DNA of 64,000 nucleotides from Pseudomonas karstica (lineage in GTDB: Bacteria > Pseudomonadota > Gammaproteobacteria > Pseudomonadales > Pseudomonadaceae), in contig NZ_WLYI01000029.1 of the NCBI RefSeq assembly GCF_009707515.1, positions 23,578 through 87,577 of the forward strand, read 5' to 3'. Numbering within the stretch: position 1 is the first letter of the stretch; each line of letters opens with the position of its first letter. This document shows positions 25,031 through 34,554 of the stretch, piece after piece. The notes below the pieces were generated by a model. That model was not told where the DNA came from, ran no database searches, and was given only the letters and a program-made list of their open reading frames with translations. Both the position numbers and the translations under genes were made by a program.

Positions 25031-27034
25031 ATGTCTCCCCGACTTGAATACTCCAGGCAGCGCGGTGCCATTGGCCTGATGGCGGTCGGCACCTTGGCGC
25101 TGGCGCTGGTGTGCATGTTGTTGGTGGTGGACAGCGGGCGGTTGTATCTGGAGAAGCGTAAGTTGCAAAACGTGGCCGATATGGCGGCGTTGGAAGCTGC
25201 CGGCCTCGGCGGCCAGTGCACGCCAACTAACACCGCTACCGACTACGCCAAACAAAATGCCACGCGCAACGGTTTTACCGTGGTTGCCAACGACAGCAGC
25301 CGGGGGCTGGTAGTGGATTGCGGCAGACTCTCGACCAACGCCAGCAACATACGGGTATTCAGCGCCGATGCCAGTAAAAACGAAGCCATACGTGTGGTGG
25401 CGACACATACTCTGACAACCAGTCTTGCCAATGGCGTATGGAACCTGTTCAAGGGGCAGGCATTGGGGAATACGACGTTGACCGCGACGGCGGTTGCGGC
25501 GCTGGCGCCACCGGTGGCTTCGCTGACCATCCAGAGTACGACAATCGACGTAGACTCCAACAAGTCCGTCATTCTCAATAGTCTGTTCGGTGGTTTGTTG
25601 GGTGGCAGTTTGAATATATCGGCGGCAGGCTGGAATGGCCTGATTGCCTCCGATATTTCCCTGCTGAGTTATCTGAACCAGTTGAAAGTCGACCTTGGGC
25701 TTACGGCGGTTGGCTACTCGCAAGTGCTGGGCAACACCATCCATGTCAGCCAACTGTTTCAATCCGCGATCAATGTGCTGGATCCTACTCATACCCTGGG
25801 TGCGACGGTGACCATTGCCAGTTTGCAGGCACTCAATGTGGCGGCAGGTACTACCCAGGTGGTCCTGGGCAATGTACTGCAGGTTGTCAGTGGCACCGAT
25901 GTTTCGGCGCTCGCGGTGAACGTGAAGGTATTCGACCTGATCGAGGGCTTCGTACAGCTGGCTAACAAGACCAATGGTTTGGTGGCCAGTTTTCCGATCA
26001 ACTTGCCGGGTCTGGCACAGATCACTGCCAAGGTTCAGGTGCTGCAACCACCGCAGATGTCGGCGATCGGCAGTCCTGCCAAAGCAATTGCTGTTGGGCA
26101 CAATCCGCAGTCTGGGCCAAATCGTATTTATGTGCAGACGGCTCAACTGCGAGTTCTATTGTCGATCGGCTTGCCGGTGCTGGATTCGTTGGCGCCTTTG
26201 ACAAACGCAGTGACCGGGCTGGTCGGGCCGCTGACCAGCACCTTGAGTTCGCTGCTGCAACTTAATCTGGTAGGCGTGATTGATGGTTTGACCTGTTTGC
26301 TGGGAGCGTCCTGCACGATGCCTGATCTGCAAATTCTACCGCCCCCTCTGAAGATCGACGTGGCGCTGGATGCTGCCAATGGCAGCAGTTGGGTCACCGG
26401 TTATAGTTGCGCCAACCCCGCGAGTAAAACTCTGACGACCAATACCACGACGGCGCTGGCGACTTTGAAAGTCGGCAATATTGACCCCTCCAGCGTGTTC
26501 GGCAACAGCCAGACACCGTCACAAATTCAACTTCTTCCTATAAAATTGGTGGATATCGGCACCATGACCTGTCGCCGGTTGCTGATTTTCAATGACTGCA
26601 GTCCTCGTGTGCCCTCTGTAGGTGGCGGTATTGCCTTGTCGGTCGATACTAAGGTGGCGGAAAATGCCAATACGTCGGTGACCCACACCTATGTCTCACC
26701 CGGCTTGAAGGATATTGGACAGCAGCCGCTTTATTACCCCTATGTCACGACTAACCTGGTCACCAACCTCTCGGATACGGTGGCGGGTATCAACATTCAG
26801 ATGTACGGCCCGACACCTGGCAACTCGAACTTGCTGGGTGATGTTATCGGTGGCCTTGGGTCGATTCTGAGCAACGTCAGTTCACTCCTGATCGCTACGA
26901 TAAAAACTGTGCTGGGCCCTCTGTTGGATACGGTGCTTAACACCCTGTTACTGGGGCTGGGTATCGACGTCAATCAGGTCGAGGTGGGTGCTAACCTGAG
27001 TTGTCACACTGGCCGTGCCTACCTGGTGATCTAA
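25031..27034 (+). CDS. tadG: Tad pilus assembly protein TadG
   Basis: 667 aa. The N-terminus has the TadE/TadG-like signal: RQRGAIGLMAVGTLALALVC, then the helix to about residue 35 and the conserved DSGRLYLEKRKLQNVADMAALEAAG. The rest is a long serine/threonine/asparagine-rich, probably periplasmic domain with little charge. It is the putative membrane anchor or minor component of the Flp pilus machine. Its stop overlaps the stop of the convergent pprA-like gene (TAA/TAG, 27031-27034). It lies outside the main tad operon. Confidence 0.88.
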   Translation: MSPRLEYSRQRGAIGLMAVGTLALALVCMLLVVDSGRLYLEKRKLQNVADMAALEAAGLGGQCTPTNTATDYAKQNATRNGFTVVANDSSRGLVVDCGRLSTNASNIRVFSADASKNEAIRVVATHTLTTSLANGVWNLFKGQALGNTTLTATAVAALAPPVASLTIQSTTIDVDSNKSVILNSLFGGLLGGSLNISAAGWNGLIASDISLLSYLNQLKVDLGLTAVGYSQVLGNTIHVSQLFQSAINVLDPTHTLGATVTIASLQALNVAAGTTQVVLGNVLQVVSGTDVSALAVNVKVFDLIEGFVQLANKTNGLVASFPINLPGLAQITAKVQVLQPPQMSAIGSPAKAIAVGHNPQSGPNRIYVQTAQLRVLLSIGLPVLDSLAPLTNAVTGLVGPLTSTLSSLLQLNLVGVIDGLTCLLGASCTMPDLQILPPPLKIDVALDAANGSSWVTGYSCANPASKTLTTNTTTALATLKVGNIDPSSVFGNSQTPSQIQLLPIKLVDIGTMTCRRLLIFNDCSPRVPSVGGGIALSVDTKVAENANTSVTHTYVSPGLKDIGQQPLYYPYVTTNLVTNLSDTVAGINIQMYGPTPGNSNLLGDVIGGLGSILSNVSSLLIATIKTVLGPLLDTVLNTLLLGLGIDVNQVEVGANLSCHTGRAYLVI

Positions 27035-29778
27035 CTTTCTACCACCGGCAACTCCACACAAAACCGCGCCCCATCCTCCCCGTTGGCAACACTCAGCCGT
27101 CCCCCCATGTTTTCCACAATCCCATAGCTCACCGACAACCCCAGCCCGGTGCCCACGCCAATCGGCTTGGTGGTAAAAAATGGTTCGAAAATCCGCTCCA
27201 GCAGGCGCGAGTCGATGCCGCCGGCATTGTCTTCCACCCAGATGCGTACATGCCGGCTGTCATGTTCGTGGTGTACCGAAATCCAGGGCTGGAAGTCGCG
27301 GTCGTTTTCACGGGTGCCCAGCAGGGCGTCGCGGGCGTTGACTAGCAGGTTGATCAGCACTTGCTCCAACTGGTCGGCATAGCCTTTGACTTGCACCGGC
27401 CCGCAGGCCGGGGCGATACGCAATTCGATGCCTTTGCCGCGCATGCCTTCGGCGAGCAGGGCGAGGGTACCTTCCAGCGCTTGTGCCGGGTCGAACGGCT
27501 GTTGCTCGACTTCCGAGCGCCGCCCGAACACTCGCATGTGGTCCACCACCCGTGCCGCCCGCTGGACCTGGGCGTCGATGCGCTGGAGTTTTTCCGTGAG
27601 GTAGTCGACCTGTACGTCGCCGTTACCCAGGCGCTTGAGTATATTGACGATGGCCAGGCGCATCACGTTCAGCGGTTGGTTGATTTCATGGGCCAGGCCT
27701 GTGGCCATTTCGCCGAGGGTGGCCATTTTTGCGCTTTGGGTCAGTTGCTGCTGGGAGCGACGCACTTCGGTGTTGTCGCGGCCCACGGCCTGGATTTCTT
27801 GCAACTGGCCGTGTTCATCGAACACGCCACGGTCGGACCAGACCCACCAGGCATGTTCGCGCCCCGGCAGTTGCAGGCTGATTTCGGCGGTGCTGACCGG
27901 GAACTCCGGGCTCAACTGGCTGATGCGTTGTACAAACACCAGGCGCTGTTCTTCCGAAAGCCAGTGGCTGAGGTTCATCCCCGGCAATTGCTCGGGCAGG
28001 CACTCCATGTAGTTGGCCAGCGGCGTGTTACCGAAGGTCAGGGTCAGGTCCGGGCGGTAACGGCAGATCATCGCGGGGGAGTCTTCCACCAGGATCCGGT
28101 AGCGCTCTTCACTGTCTTTGACCCGTTGCGCCGCCAGGGTCGCCTCGGTGACGTCCAGCCACAAGCCGACCGCTTCCACCGGCAGGCCAAGGTCGTCACG
28201 CAGCAGCTTGGCCTCGTCCAGCAGCCAGTGGTAGTCACCTTGTTTGTCCCGCACCCGGTAACGGCTGCGCACACTGCCCTCGCGCAGCAGTTGGCGAGTG
28301 CGCTCGAAGTAGATATCGCGGTCGTCGGGGTGGACCCACGCAAGCAGGCTGTCGTGAGTCGCCTCGGCCAGGGTCCAGCCCAGTACGGGCAACAGGCTGT
28401 CGCTGTAAAACGCCGGGTGCAGGGCACCGTTCACATAGCGCTGCACGTAGATCACTGCCGGTGAGCTGGCAATCAGGTTATCCAGCCGGGCATGGGCGGC
28501 GGCCGCTTGCAGTTGCTGGTTCTTGATATCACTGATGTCGAGCATGAAGCCGACCCAGCGCCGGTTGTCACCGACGCCCAGGACCTGGCCCTGGACGCGG
28601 TACCAGATCGGCAGTCCGCTGGCATCGCTGCGTTGCAGGCGCACGCTGGTCAACAGCGGCTTGCCCAGGGTTTGCAGGTCTTGCAGGCGGCTGTTGAGCT
28701 CCTGGCGATCGGCGGTGTGGATCAGGTTCAGCCAGGCAGCCTGGGGCAGGCGGGAGGGGCCGTCTTCCAGGTTCAGGCTGCGCACGAGTTGGGGGGCCAA
28801 CTGGATGTCTGTGCTGGCGGGCAATAACTCCCACCAGCCGGTTCCCAACAAACCTTGCAAGGCCTCCAGGCGCTCCAGTTGTTGATGGTGACGCTGCTCG
28901 CGCAGACGACTGAGCAACGGGCCAGCCAGGGCGGCGGTAAGGTTCAGCCAGTCGCGTTCGCTGGTCAGTTGTTGGCCGCTATAAAAACCGCAGAGCAGCC
29001 AGGCCGCGACGCCCTGGCCGTCCCGGTAGGGCACCAGGAAACCGTCGGTGTTGCCAAACACACTGTGCAAGCGAGGGTGCTCGCTGTGCCCCTGGGCCAT
29101 GTCCAGGCTCAGCGGGGTATTGCTGTTGATGCTGTCCAGGCAGGTGCCCAGGTGTTGCCCGGTTTGCCACAGTGCGGGTGCATCATGGGCCGCGTACTGG
29201 CTGTAGATCAGCCAGCCTTGGTCCTGTTGATCCAGCAAGGCGAGAGCGACACAGGGAATGTGCCAGCGCTGGGCCAGGCTGCGCAGGTGTTCGTTGAATA
29301 CCTGCGGCAGGCGAGTGAGGCTGCACACCCGCAGTTGTTCGCTCATCTGGCTGGTGAGTTGATGGTTCTGTTGGCGGTATTGCGCTGCTTGGCGGTCGCC
29401 GAGCAAGTCACCAATGTCCAGCACCCGCAGCAACCAGCCATCGCCATGGGCCTCGACCGCGCCTCGGGTATGCAGGGTGGGCCCGGCGGCCGTGTGGAAA
29501 TCCAGGTCCAGGCTGTGGCGTTGCCAGTGCAGCGGGGCTCCTTCAATTACCAAGGCACTGTGGGCGCACAACAGATCACGCAGCAAGGGTAGGGGGTCGC
29601 TGCTGAGAGGTTGGGGCAGTTGTTGGCGTAACGTGCCGCCGATATGCAGCACACGGCCTTGATTATCCAATTGCAATTGCAACCCGGCGCAGGGTTGGGC
29701 TGGATGGATGCGGGTGCCCGGGGCCTGGGCGCTGCCGCGGCCGAGCAGGCGCCCGAAGAGTGTGTCCCCCGAGATCAA
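27031..29778 (-). CDS. pprA: PAS-domain sensor histidine kinase, PprA-like
   Basis: 915 aa, soluble: no transmembrane segment visible. An N-terminal sensor region that I could not assign is followed by several PAS/PAC repeats (for example RYRVRDKQGDYHWLLDEAKL and WYRVQGQVLGVGDNRRWVGF). The HisKA box GLAHEINQPLN has the phosphorylated His at about residue 697. The HATPase has NLLVNARDAL, EDNAGGID and GTGLGLSVSYG. It overlaps the pseudopilin gene by 4 nt and lies near pprB, matching P. aeruginosa PprA-PprB. The symbol rests on this context and length. Confidence 0.85.
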   Translation of the reverse strand: MISGDTLFGRLLGRGSAQAPGTRIHPAQPCAGLQLQLDNQGRVLHIGGTLRQQLPQPLSSDPLPLLRDLLCAHSALVIEGAPLHWQRHSLDLDFHTAAGPTLHTRGAVEAHGDGWLLRVLDIGDLLGDRQAAQYRQQNHQLTSQMSEQLRVCSLTRLPQVFNEHLRSLAQRWHIPCVALALLDQQDQGWLIYSQYAAHDAPALWQTGQHLGTCLDSINSNTPLSLDMAQGHSEHPRLHSVFGNTDGFLVPYRDGQGVAAWLLCGFYSGQQLTSERDWLNLTAALAGPLLSRLREQRHHQQLERLEALQGLLGTGWWELLPASTDIQLAPQLVRSLNLEDGPSRLPQAAWLNLIHTADRQELNSRLQDLQTLGKPLLTSVRLQRSDASGLPIWYRVQGQVLGVGDNRRWVGFMLDISDIKNQQLQAAAAHARLDNLIASSPAVIYVQRYVNGALHPAFYSDSLLPVLGWTLAEATHDSLLAWVHPDDRDIYFERTRQLLREGSVRSRYRVRDKQGDYHWLLDEAKLLRDDLGLPVEAVGLWLDVTEATLAAQRVKDSEERYRILVEDSPAMICRYRPDLTLTFGNTPLANYMECLPEQLPGMNLSHWLSEEQRLVFVQRISQLSPEFPVSTAEISLQLPGREHAWWVWSDRGVFDEHGQLQEIQAVGRDNTEVRRSQQQLTQSAKMATLGEMATGLAHEINQPLNVMRLAIVNILKRLGNGDVQVDYLTEKLQRIDAQVQRAARVVDHMRVFGRRSEVEQQPFDPAQALEGTLALLAEGMRGKGIELRIAPACGPVQVKGYADQLEQVLINLLVNARDALLGTRENDRDFQPWISVHHEHDSRHVRIWVEDNAGGIDSRLLERIFEPFFTTKPIGVGTGLGLSVSYGIVENMGGRLSVANGEDGARFCVELPVVES

Positions 29779-30212
29779 AATTGCAGGCTCGATCGGGCTT
29801 GGAGGTCGGCCGGCAGGTTCGGCACGGTGCCAATGCCTGGCAGGACCATGAATGGCAAAACGCCTTTGAGAAGGGTTGAGGGGTACGAGACCTGGACGGT
29901 CAGTACGCCACCGACGTAACTTGCGGTGACATGATCGTCAGCGAAGTGGAAGGCGCTCGGGATCCAGTTCAGGTTGAGTCTGGCGGCGTCTTTTGCGGTG
30001 TCCTGGAGCACCTTGGAGTAGTCCGGTATGTTGGGGTCCACGGCTACGCCACGACGCACACCTTCGGCGGTGGCCTGGTTGAATCCCTGTAACAACAGCA
30101 AAGGCAGGCTGTAGCTGATCATCCCGTAGAACACGGCAAAAAAAACCACAAAAACCACGGCGAATTCAATCGCCGCGGCGCCTTTTTGCCTACGGGGGAG
30201 GTTTGTTTTCAT
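29775..30212 (-). CDS. TadE/TadF-like pseudopilin
   Basis: 145 aa from ATG 30212 (MKTNLPRRQKGAAAIEFAVV); a longer frame to 30260 is unlikely. The pseudopilin processing motif is KG^AAAIEF (Gly then Glu at +5) followed by a hydrophobic helix (about residues 15-40), as in TadE/TadF minor pilins cleaved by the Flp prepilin peptidase. The remainder is an extracytoplasmic domain. It is co-transcribed with the pprA-like kinase (4-nt overlap) and divergent from fppA. TadE versus TadF cannot be settled by eye. Confidence 0.85.
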   Translation of the reverse strand: MKTNLPRRQKGAAAIEFAVVFVVFFAVFYGMISYSLPLLLLQGFNQATAEGVRRGVAVDPNIPDYSKVLQDTAKDAARLNLNWIPSAFHFADDHVTASYVGGVLTVQVSYPSTLLKGVLPFMVLPGIGTVPNLPADLQARSSLQF

Positions 30213-30284
30213 CACTGCGTCTACCCTGACTGCTAGCACTTGATACCAGCATAGAATCAATCAGCCAAAAGGGATGTTTTTTAC

Positions 30285-30758
30285 GTGACTCAGGGCTTAA
30301 TTATCATCCTCTGGCTATTTATATGTGCAATGCAGGACGCACGCCAGCGTCAGATCGCTAATCGGCTGACACTGGGTGTGGCGTTGTTGGCGCTGATCTA
30401 TTTGCTCTGGAACGGATCTACCTGGTTGGGAGCCTCTGTGTCTCAAGGCCTGGGGGCGTTCATCCTGGCATTGTTGTTCACCCTGCCAGGATACGCGCTG
30501 GGACGCCTGGGGGCGGGCGATGTAAAGCTGCTGGCGGCCCTGGGCCTGGCAACGGATCCACTCATTGTGCTGGGGTCCCTGGTCGGCTCGGCGGGCGCCA
30601 GCGTGCTGTGGCTGATATTCGCCCCCAGGCTGTGGCCGCTTATGGGGCAAGGGCTTAAAGAGCGACTGACGCACCTGGCGCCTGGCGCCTCAACAAAACT
30701 ACCTTTTGCGCCCTTTCTCCTGATTGGGTTTGGCTGTGCCTGGTTTTGGATCCATTAA
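30285..30758 (+). CDS. fppA: Flp prepilin peptidase FppA (TadV/CpaA type)
   Basis: Membrane aspartyl protease that removes the Flp leader. 157 aa, about six hydrophobic helices. Catalytic aspartates: Asp18 in MQDARQRQIANR and Asp79 in the GAGDVKL motif. It lacks the N-terminal methylase domain of PilD, as expected for the TadV group. Start GTG 30285 follows AAAAGGGA; an ATG at 30274 is out of frame. Substrates are presumably Flp (39512) and the TadE/F pseudopilin (29775). Confidence 0.9.
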   Translation: MTQGLIIILWLFICAMQDARQRQIANRLTLGVALLALIYLLWNGSTWLGASVSQGLGAFILALLFTLPGYALGRLGAGDVKLLAALGLATDPLIVLGSLVGSAGASVLWLIFAPRLWPLMGQGLKERLTHLAPGASTKLPFAPFLLIGFGCAWFWIH

Positions 30759-30778
30759 TCGTCCTGTTCCACCTATCG

Positions 30779-30790
30779 CTATGTACATAG
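30779..30790. promoter_or_regulatory. 12-bp perfect palindrome upstream of pprB
   Basis: CTATGTACATAG, 94 nt before the pprB start in a 126-nt gap. A candidate operator; no protein can be assigned from sequence. Confidence 0.4.
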
Positions 30791-30884
30791 TCGGAAAGTA
30801 GGCTACGTTTATTCTCATAGTTGTGTGGGAAAGGTCTTTTGAAGTGATAGGTCAATTTTTGGCTTGCCAGGCATGGAGTAACGC

Positions 30885-31676
30885 GTGAACAAGCTTATAT
30901 CGGCAGTAAAAGTGCTCGTAGTCGACGATCAACCCCTGATCGTGGAGGAGCTCTGTGAATTTCTCGAAAGCAGCGGTTATCGTTGCGTCCCGTGTGAGTC
31001 CAGCCAACAGGCCTTGGAGCGTTTCAGCGCAGACACCGAGATCAGCCTGGTGCTGTGCGACCTGTATATGCCGCAGATGGATGGCATCGAGTTGGTCCAG
31101 GCGATGCAAAAAGTGGCCGGCAAAACGCGGGCGTTCGAGGCCATCATGCTGACCGGCCGTGCCGACAAGCAGGATGTGATCAAGGCCCTGCGCGCCGGGA
31201 TTGCCGACTACTACCAGAAACCCATCAACCTTGAAGAGTTGCTAGAAGGCCTGCAGCGCCAGGAAGCGGTGTTGGCGGATCGGCAAAAGAGTGTGCACCT
31301 GGGCAGTTTGAACCAGAAGCTGCAATACCTTTCCGAGTCCATCAATGATCTGTACCAGGATCTGGACAAGGTGCGCCGCAGCCCGGCACCCGCGTCGTCG
31401 GATGGCGAGAATGGGCCGGCGGTCGATAATGCAGAACCGATGGAAATGCCGGCGATCTTCAATCAATTGTCCCCTCGGCAACTGGATGTCGCCCGGCTGG
31501 TGAGCAAGGGCCAGACCAACTATCAGATCGCCTGTGAACTGGGGATTACTGAAAACACCGTCAAACTCTATGTGTCCCAGGTATTGCGCTTGACCCACAT
31601 GCATAACCGCACCCAGTTGGCCTTGGCGCTCTCACCCGGCCACTCGGGCATGCGGCAGCGGATGACGGCCCACTGA
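30885..31676 (+). CDS. pprB: Response regulator PprB (REC plus LuxR-type HTH)
   Basis: 263 aa from GTG 30885. N-terminal receiver: acidic pair VVDDQ at 12-16, phosphorylated Asp59 in LVLCDLYMPQMDG, and Lys in YYQKPI. A linker of about 60 residues contains an Ala/Pro-rich stretch. The C-terminal LuxR/FixJ-type HTH shows LSPRQLDVARLVSKGQTNYQ and NTVKLYVSQVLR. In P. aeruginosa PprB activates the Flp locus; that role here follows from its place within the locus. The partner kinase is presumably the gene at 27031. Confidence 0.9.
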   Translation: MNKLISAVKVLVVDDQPLIVEELCEFLESSGYRCVPCESSQQALERFSADTEISLVLCDLYMPQMDGIELVQAMQKVAGKTRAFEAIMLTGRADKQDVIKALRAGIADYYQKPINLEELLEGLQRQEAVLADRQKSVHLGSLNQKLQYLSESINDLYQDLDKVRRSPAPASSDGENGPAVDNAEPMEMPAIFNQLSPRQLDVARLVSKGQTNYQIACELGITENTVKLYVSQVLRLTHMHNRTQLALALSPGHSGMRQRMTAH

Positions 31677-31744
31677 CGCCCATTGTTTAGACGTGAGGAG
31701 GGCGCTTGGTTCTTCTCGCTCTACAAGGGCTGTCGCTTCATGAC

Positions 31745-32017
31745 TCAGTTGGTTCCCCCTGACGCCTTCCCCCCGGCTTTTTGATCAAAATATTCGGGGA
31801 TTGGGTGCTTGTTGCTGTCCAGCCAACGCTGCATGGCCTGTTCGCGTTCGGCGGGAGTGGTCTTCTGCAGAACGGGCGACGCCACCTGCCCACTGACCTG
31901 CAACGTCAACCAGTTTTCGGTTTCTTGCTGTTGCCTGGAAGAGGGGCCGGGCTCGATGGCCAGTACGGTCAAGGGCAGCGTCAGTATCGCGATGCTGGCC
32001 AGGTAGTGAATGTTCAT
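31745..32017 (-). CDS. DUF3613 protein of the tad operon
   Basis: 90 aa. Signal peptide (MNIHYLASIAILTLPLTVLA), then a short exported part containing ETENWLTLQVSGQVAS and AMQRWLDSNKHPIPEYF. Matches the small gene found next to tadD in Pseudomonas (position of PA4298, from memory). It is 12 nt after tadD, the last gene of the operon. Function unknown; a periplasmic accessory of the pilus machine is likely. Confidence 0.82.
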   Translation of the reverse strand: MNIHYLASIAILTLPLTVLAIEPGPSSRQQQETENWLTLQVSGQVASPVLQKTTPAEREQAMQRWLDSNKHPIPEYFDQKAGGKASGGTN

Positions 32018-32029
32018 CGTGAACTCCTT

Positions 32030-32752
32030 TTATTGGATGACCGGCGACAGAACATCGCTGCCCGCAGCCACTTGCCCCTTGGCCTTTGGCGCCGGTGTGG
32101 CCGAACCCTTGAGTTTTTCAGCCCGTGTCTTGGCCTCGGTGACTTGCTCGGGGGTCAGGCCCGACTGGCTGACCAGGTGCGCCGCTTGCTCCCAGTTGTT
32201 CTGATAGATCAGCAAGGTCACCAGGTTGACGGCGGCCAGTTGATCACCCTGCTTGAGTTCCATGGCGGTCAGGAATTCAAAGCGTGCGTCCTTGGTGCGC
32301 AGTTGATTGAGATACACCACGCCCAGGTCATTACGGATTTTTTCGTCGGTGGGCGCCAGTTTCACGGCACGCTGCAGGTGGGCCATGGCCAGGCCGTTAT
32401 TGCCCCTGGCCGCGGCCAGTTGCCCCAAGCCGTGCTCACCTTCTGCGGCCATGCAGGTGCCCAGCAGGCTGCGGTACAACGGTTCGGCTTCACTGCGCCC
32501 GAGCAATCGATAGGCCTTGGCTTTGCGCTGGCGAACCTGGGGCAGGGTATCGGGCAGGTTCTGCAGGTTAGCCAGGCTGGCGTGCAGCTTGCCATCGTTG
32601 GCCATCTCATTGGCCAGGTTCAACGACAGCTCCTGGTCGGCAGCGGGCTTGGGGCAACTGCCCGGGGACATCAGGTTCGCCCAAGGGGGCTGGCCGTTGG
32701 TGGCGCAACCGCCGAGCATCAACAACGCCAGGGCGGGAATCAGGGCTTTCAT
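32030..32752 (-). CDS. tadD: Tad pilus lipoprotein TadD (TPR)
   Basis: 240 aa. Lipobox LGGC (Cys near residue 16) after a short signal peptide. Tetratricopeptide-like helices run through the middle (GLAMAHLQRAVKLAPTDEKI and NDLGVVYLNQLRTKDARFEF). Thought to act as pilotin or assembly lipoprotein for the RcpA secretin. An alanine/lysine-rich tail (TPAPKAKGQVAAG) ends the protein. It is 10 nt after tadC. Confidence 0.9.
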   Translation of the reverse strand: MKALIPALALLMLGGCATNGQPPWANLMSPGSCPKPAADQELSLNLANEMANDGKLHASLANLQNLPDTLPQVRQRKAKAYRLLGRSEAEPLYRSLLGTCMAAEGEHGLGQLAAARGNNGLAMAHLQRAVKLAPTDEKIRNDLGVVYLNQLRTKDARFEFLTAMELKQGDQLAAVNLVTLLIYQNNWEQAAHLVSQSGLTPEQVTEAKTRAEKLKGSATPAPKAKGQVAAGSDVLSPVIQ

Positions 32753-32762
32753 CGAACGCTCC

Positions 32763-33650
32763 TTAAATATTACTCAGGGATCGGGCGATGGCGATAAACG
32801 CCGGTCCCCCAAGGACAATCAGCAACGCGGGAAACAGGAAGAGCATCATCACCACCGACATTTTGGCCGACAACTTGGAGATATATTCCTGCAAACGGGT
32901 CAAGCGGCGGTCGTCCAGCAGTTGTTTGAGCGCCAGCAACGACTTCATCGCGCCGCCGCCTTGATGGAGCAACTGCTGGAGAATCACCGTCGTGTCAGTG
33001 AACTCATCCACGACCAGCAGCTTGGCGGTCTTGCCCAGCTCTTCGCCCAAATCCAGGCCGGAATCGACCCGTATCAGGATCAAGCGCAGTTCAGCCGTCA
33101 GGACGGGTAACAAACGCTGCGATTGTGTGCTTAAGACGCGCAGGGATTGTTCAACCGCCATGCCGGACTCAAATAGAATCCGCAACAATGGGATGAAGGT
33201 CGAGACCTCGAGGGCGATCTCCTGTTGCCGGGTTTTAGCGGCGCGGGCCAGGATGCGCTTAGGCAGCAGATAGCCGACCCCCAAGGCTATCAAGGGGACA
33301 ATCCAGGGTGACTCGACTTTTTGGAAGAACAACTCCTGGGTCAGTATGGCAAGTCCCGACAGCACGATGGGGACACCTACCTGACAGGCCGCGAACATCG
33401 AGCGCTGGCTGGATTTTCTCCAACCCACCCGGTTGAGCAGCGTCTGTGTTTCGCTGTCCTGGCTGATTGAGCGTTGAGCGATGGAGCTGCTGCCCAGCTG
33501 GCGCATCAGGGTGCCGAACCGGTCTTCACGGGCCAGTTGCCCTTGCAGCCGCTGGGTGACGAGACGTTGACGCCGGCGTTGTTCCAACAGGTGGCCGACA
33601 ATCACGATGAGGGCGGCAAGAAACAGCAGCGCGCTGATCAGCAAGGCCAT
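32763..33650 (-). CDS. tadC: Tad inner-membrane platform protein TadC
   Basis: 295 aa from ATG 33650 (MALLISALLFLAALIVIVGH); the in-frame extension to 33740 overlaps tadB and is rejected. A type II secretion GspF-like domain lies in the C-terminal half, with three to four membrane helices (N-terminal, two in the middle near PIVLSGLAIL and PWIVPLIALGVGYLLP, and MSVVMMLFLFPALLIVLGG at the end). It forms the platform with TadB on which TadA acts. One nucleotide separates it from tadB. Confidence 0.92.
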   Translation of the reverse strand: MALLISALLFLAALIVIVGHLLEQRRRQRLVTQRLQGQLAREDRFGTLMRQLGSSSIAQRSISQDSETQTLLNRVGWRKSSQRSMFAACQVGVPIVLSGLAILTQELFFQKVESPWIVPLIALGVGYLLPKRILARAAKTRQQEIALEVSTFIPLLRILFESGMAVEQSLRVLSTQSQRLLPVLTAELRLILIRVDSGLDLGEELGKTAKLLVVDEFTDTTVILQQLLHQGGGAMKSLLALKQLLDDRRLTRLQEYISKLSAKMSVVMMLFLFPALLIVLGGPAFIAIARSLSNI

Positions 33651-33651
33651 C

Positions 33652-34533
33652 TCAAATACTCCGCAACATGCGCCAAAGCGCCAGGCAGCCCAGCACTTGC
33701 ATGGCGAGGGCGGCAAATAACAGATAGCGGCCGGTGCCATCGTTCCACATAGTCATCAAGTATTCCGGATTGGCGAGCATGAAATACCCGACCATGGAAA
33801 TCGGCAGGCCACCCAGAACAAAGGCAGTGATGCGGGTTTCACCGGTCATGGCCCGCAATTGCCGAGCCCCCTGCTCCCGTTCCCGAATCATCTTGATCAG
33901 GTTTTCCAACAGCTCGCTGGCATTGCCGCCATATTGATGGTTGACCTTCAAGCCCAGGGCAAACAGCCGGAACTCGTTCTGCTCATAAAACTCAGCGAAG
34001 TCATTGGCGGCTTCAGGCAAGCTGATACCTAATTGAACGTTACGCTTAATGCGGCCCATGGCTTGTTTCAGCGGGTCGTTGGTGGCCTCGATGGCGCCCA
34101 GTACCGCATCCGCCAGGGTGCGACCCGACTTGAGGCTGCGCACGGTGTGATCCAGCAGTTGCGGCAGTTGTTCGATCATCCGCTTCAACCGCCGCTGATA
34201 GCGCCAGGCGATGTACAGCCGCAGGACCAGCGGCGGCAAGAGCGCCATCAGCAGCAAGCCGAACCAACTGGCGACCAGAAACCCCAGGAACACCCCCAGA
34301 ACCCAGACGGTCAGCCACAGCCCCAGGTTGTCCGTCGGTTTGCCCAGGCCGGCACGCAGGAACATTCGCTCCAAACCCGTCCAGGTGCTGTGCACTTCAT
34401 TGAGCAATGGCTGCCCTTCGGCCAGGCGTTCCAGCACCCGGTCGGTCTCGGCCTTGCGTATACCGTTCTGGAACATCCTTACCGACAAGCCGATCAGGAT
34501 CACGCAGATGAGTATCAGGATGGGGCCAGTCAT
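33652..34533 (-). CDS. tadB: Tad inner-membrane platform protein TadB
   Basis: 293 aa. GspF/TadB-type protein: N-terminal helix (GPILILICVILIGLSVRMF), a central hydrophobic hairpin (LTVWVLGVFLGFLVASWFGL), a GspF domain with LPQLLDHTVRSLKSGRTLAD and ELLENLIKMIREREQGARQL, and C-terminal helices. Partner of TadC in the pilus platform. It begins 21 nt after tadA. Confidence 0.92.
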   Translation of the reverse strand: MTGPILILICVILIGLSVRMFQNGIRKAETDRVLERLAEGQPLLNEVHSTWTGLERMFLRAGLGKPTDNLGLWLTVWVLGVFLGFLVASWFGLLLMALLPPLVLRLYIAWRYQRRLKRMIEQLPQLLDHTVRSLKSGRTLADAVLGAIEATNDPLKQAMGRIKRNVQLGISLPEAANDFAEFYEQNEFRLFALGLKVNHQYGGNASELLENLIKMIREREQGARQLRAMTGETRITAFVLGGLPISMVGYFMLANPEYLMTMWNDGTGRYLLFAALAMQVLGCLALWRMLRSI

Positions 34534-34554
34534 ATCACTCTCCCTCCTTCCTGT

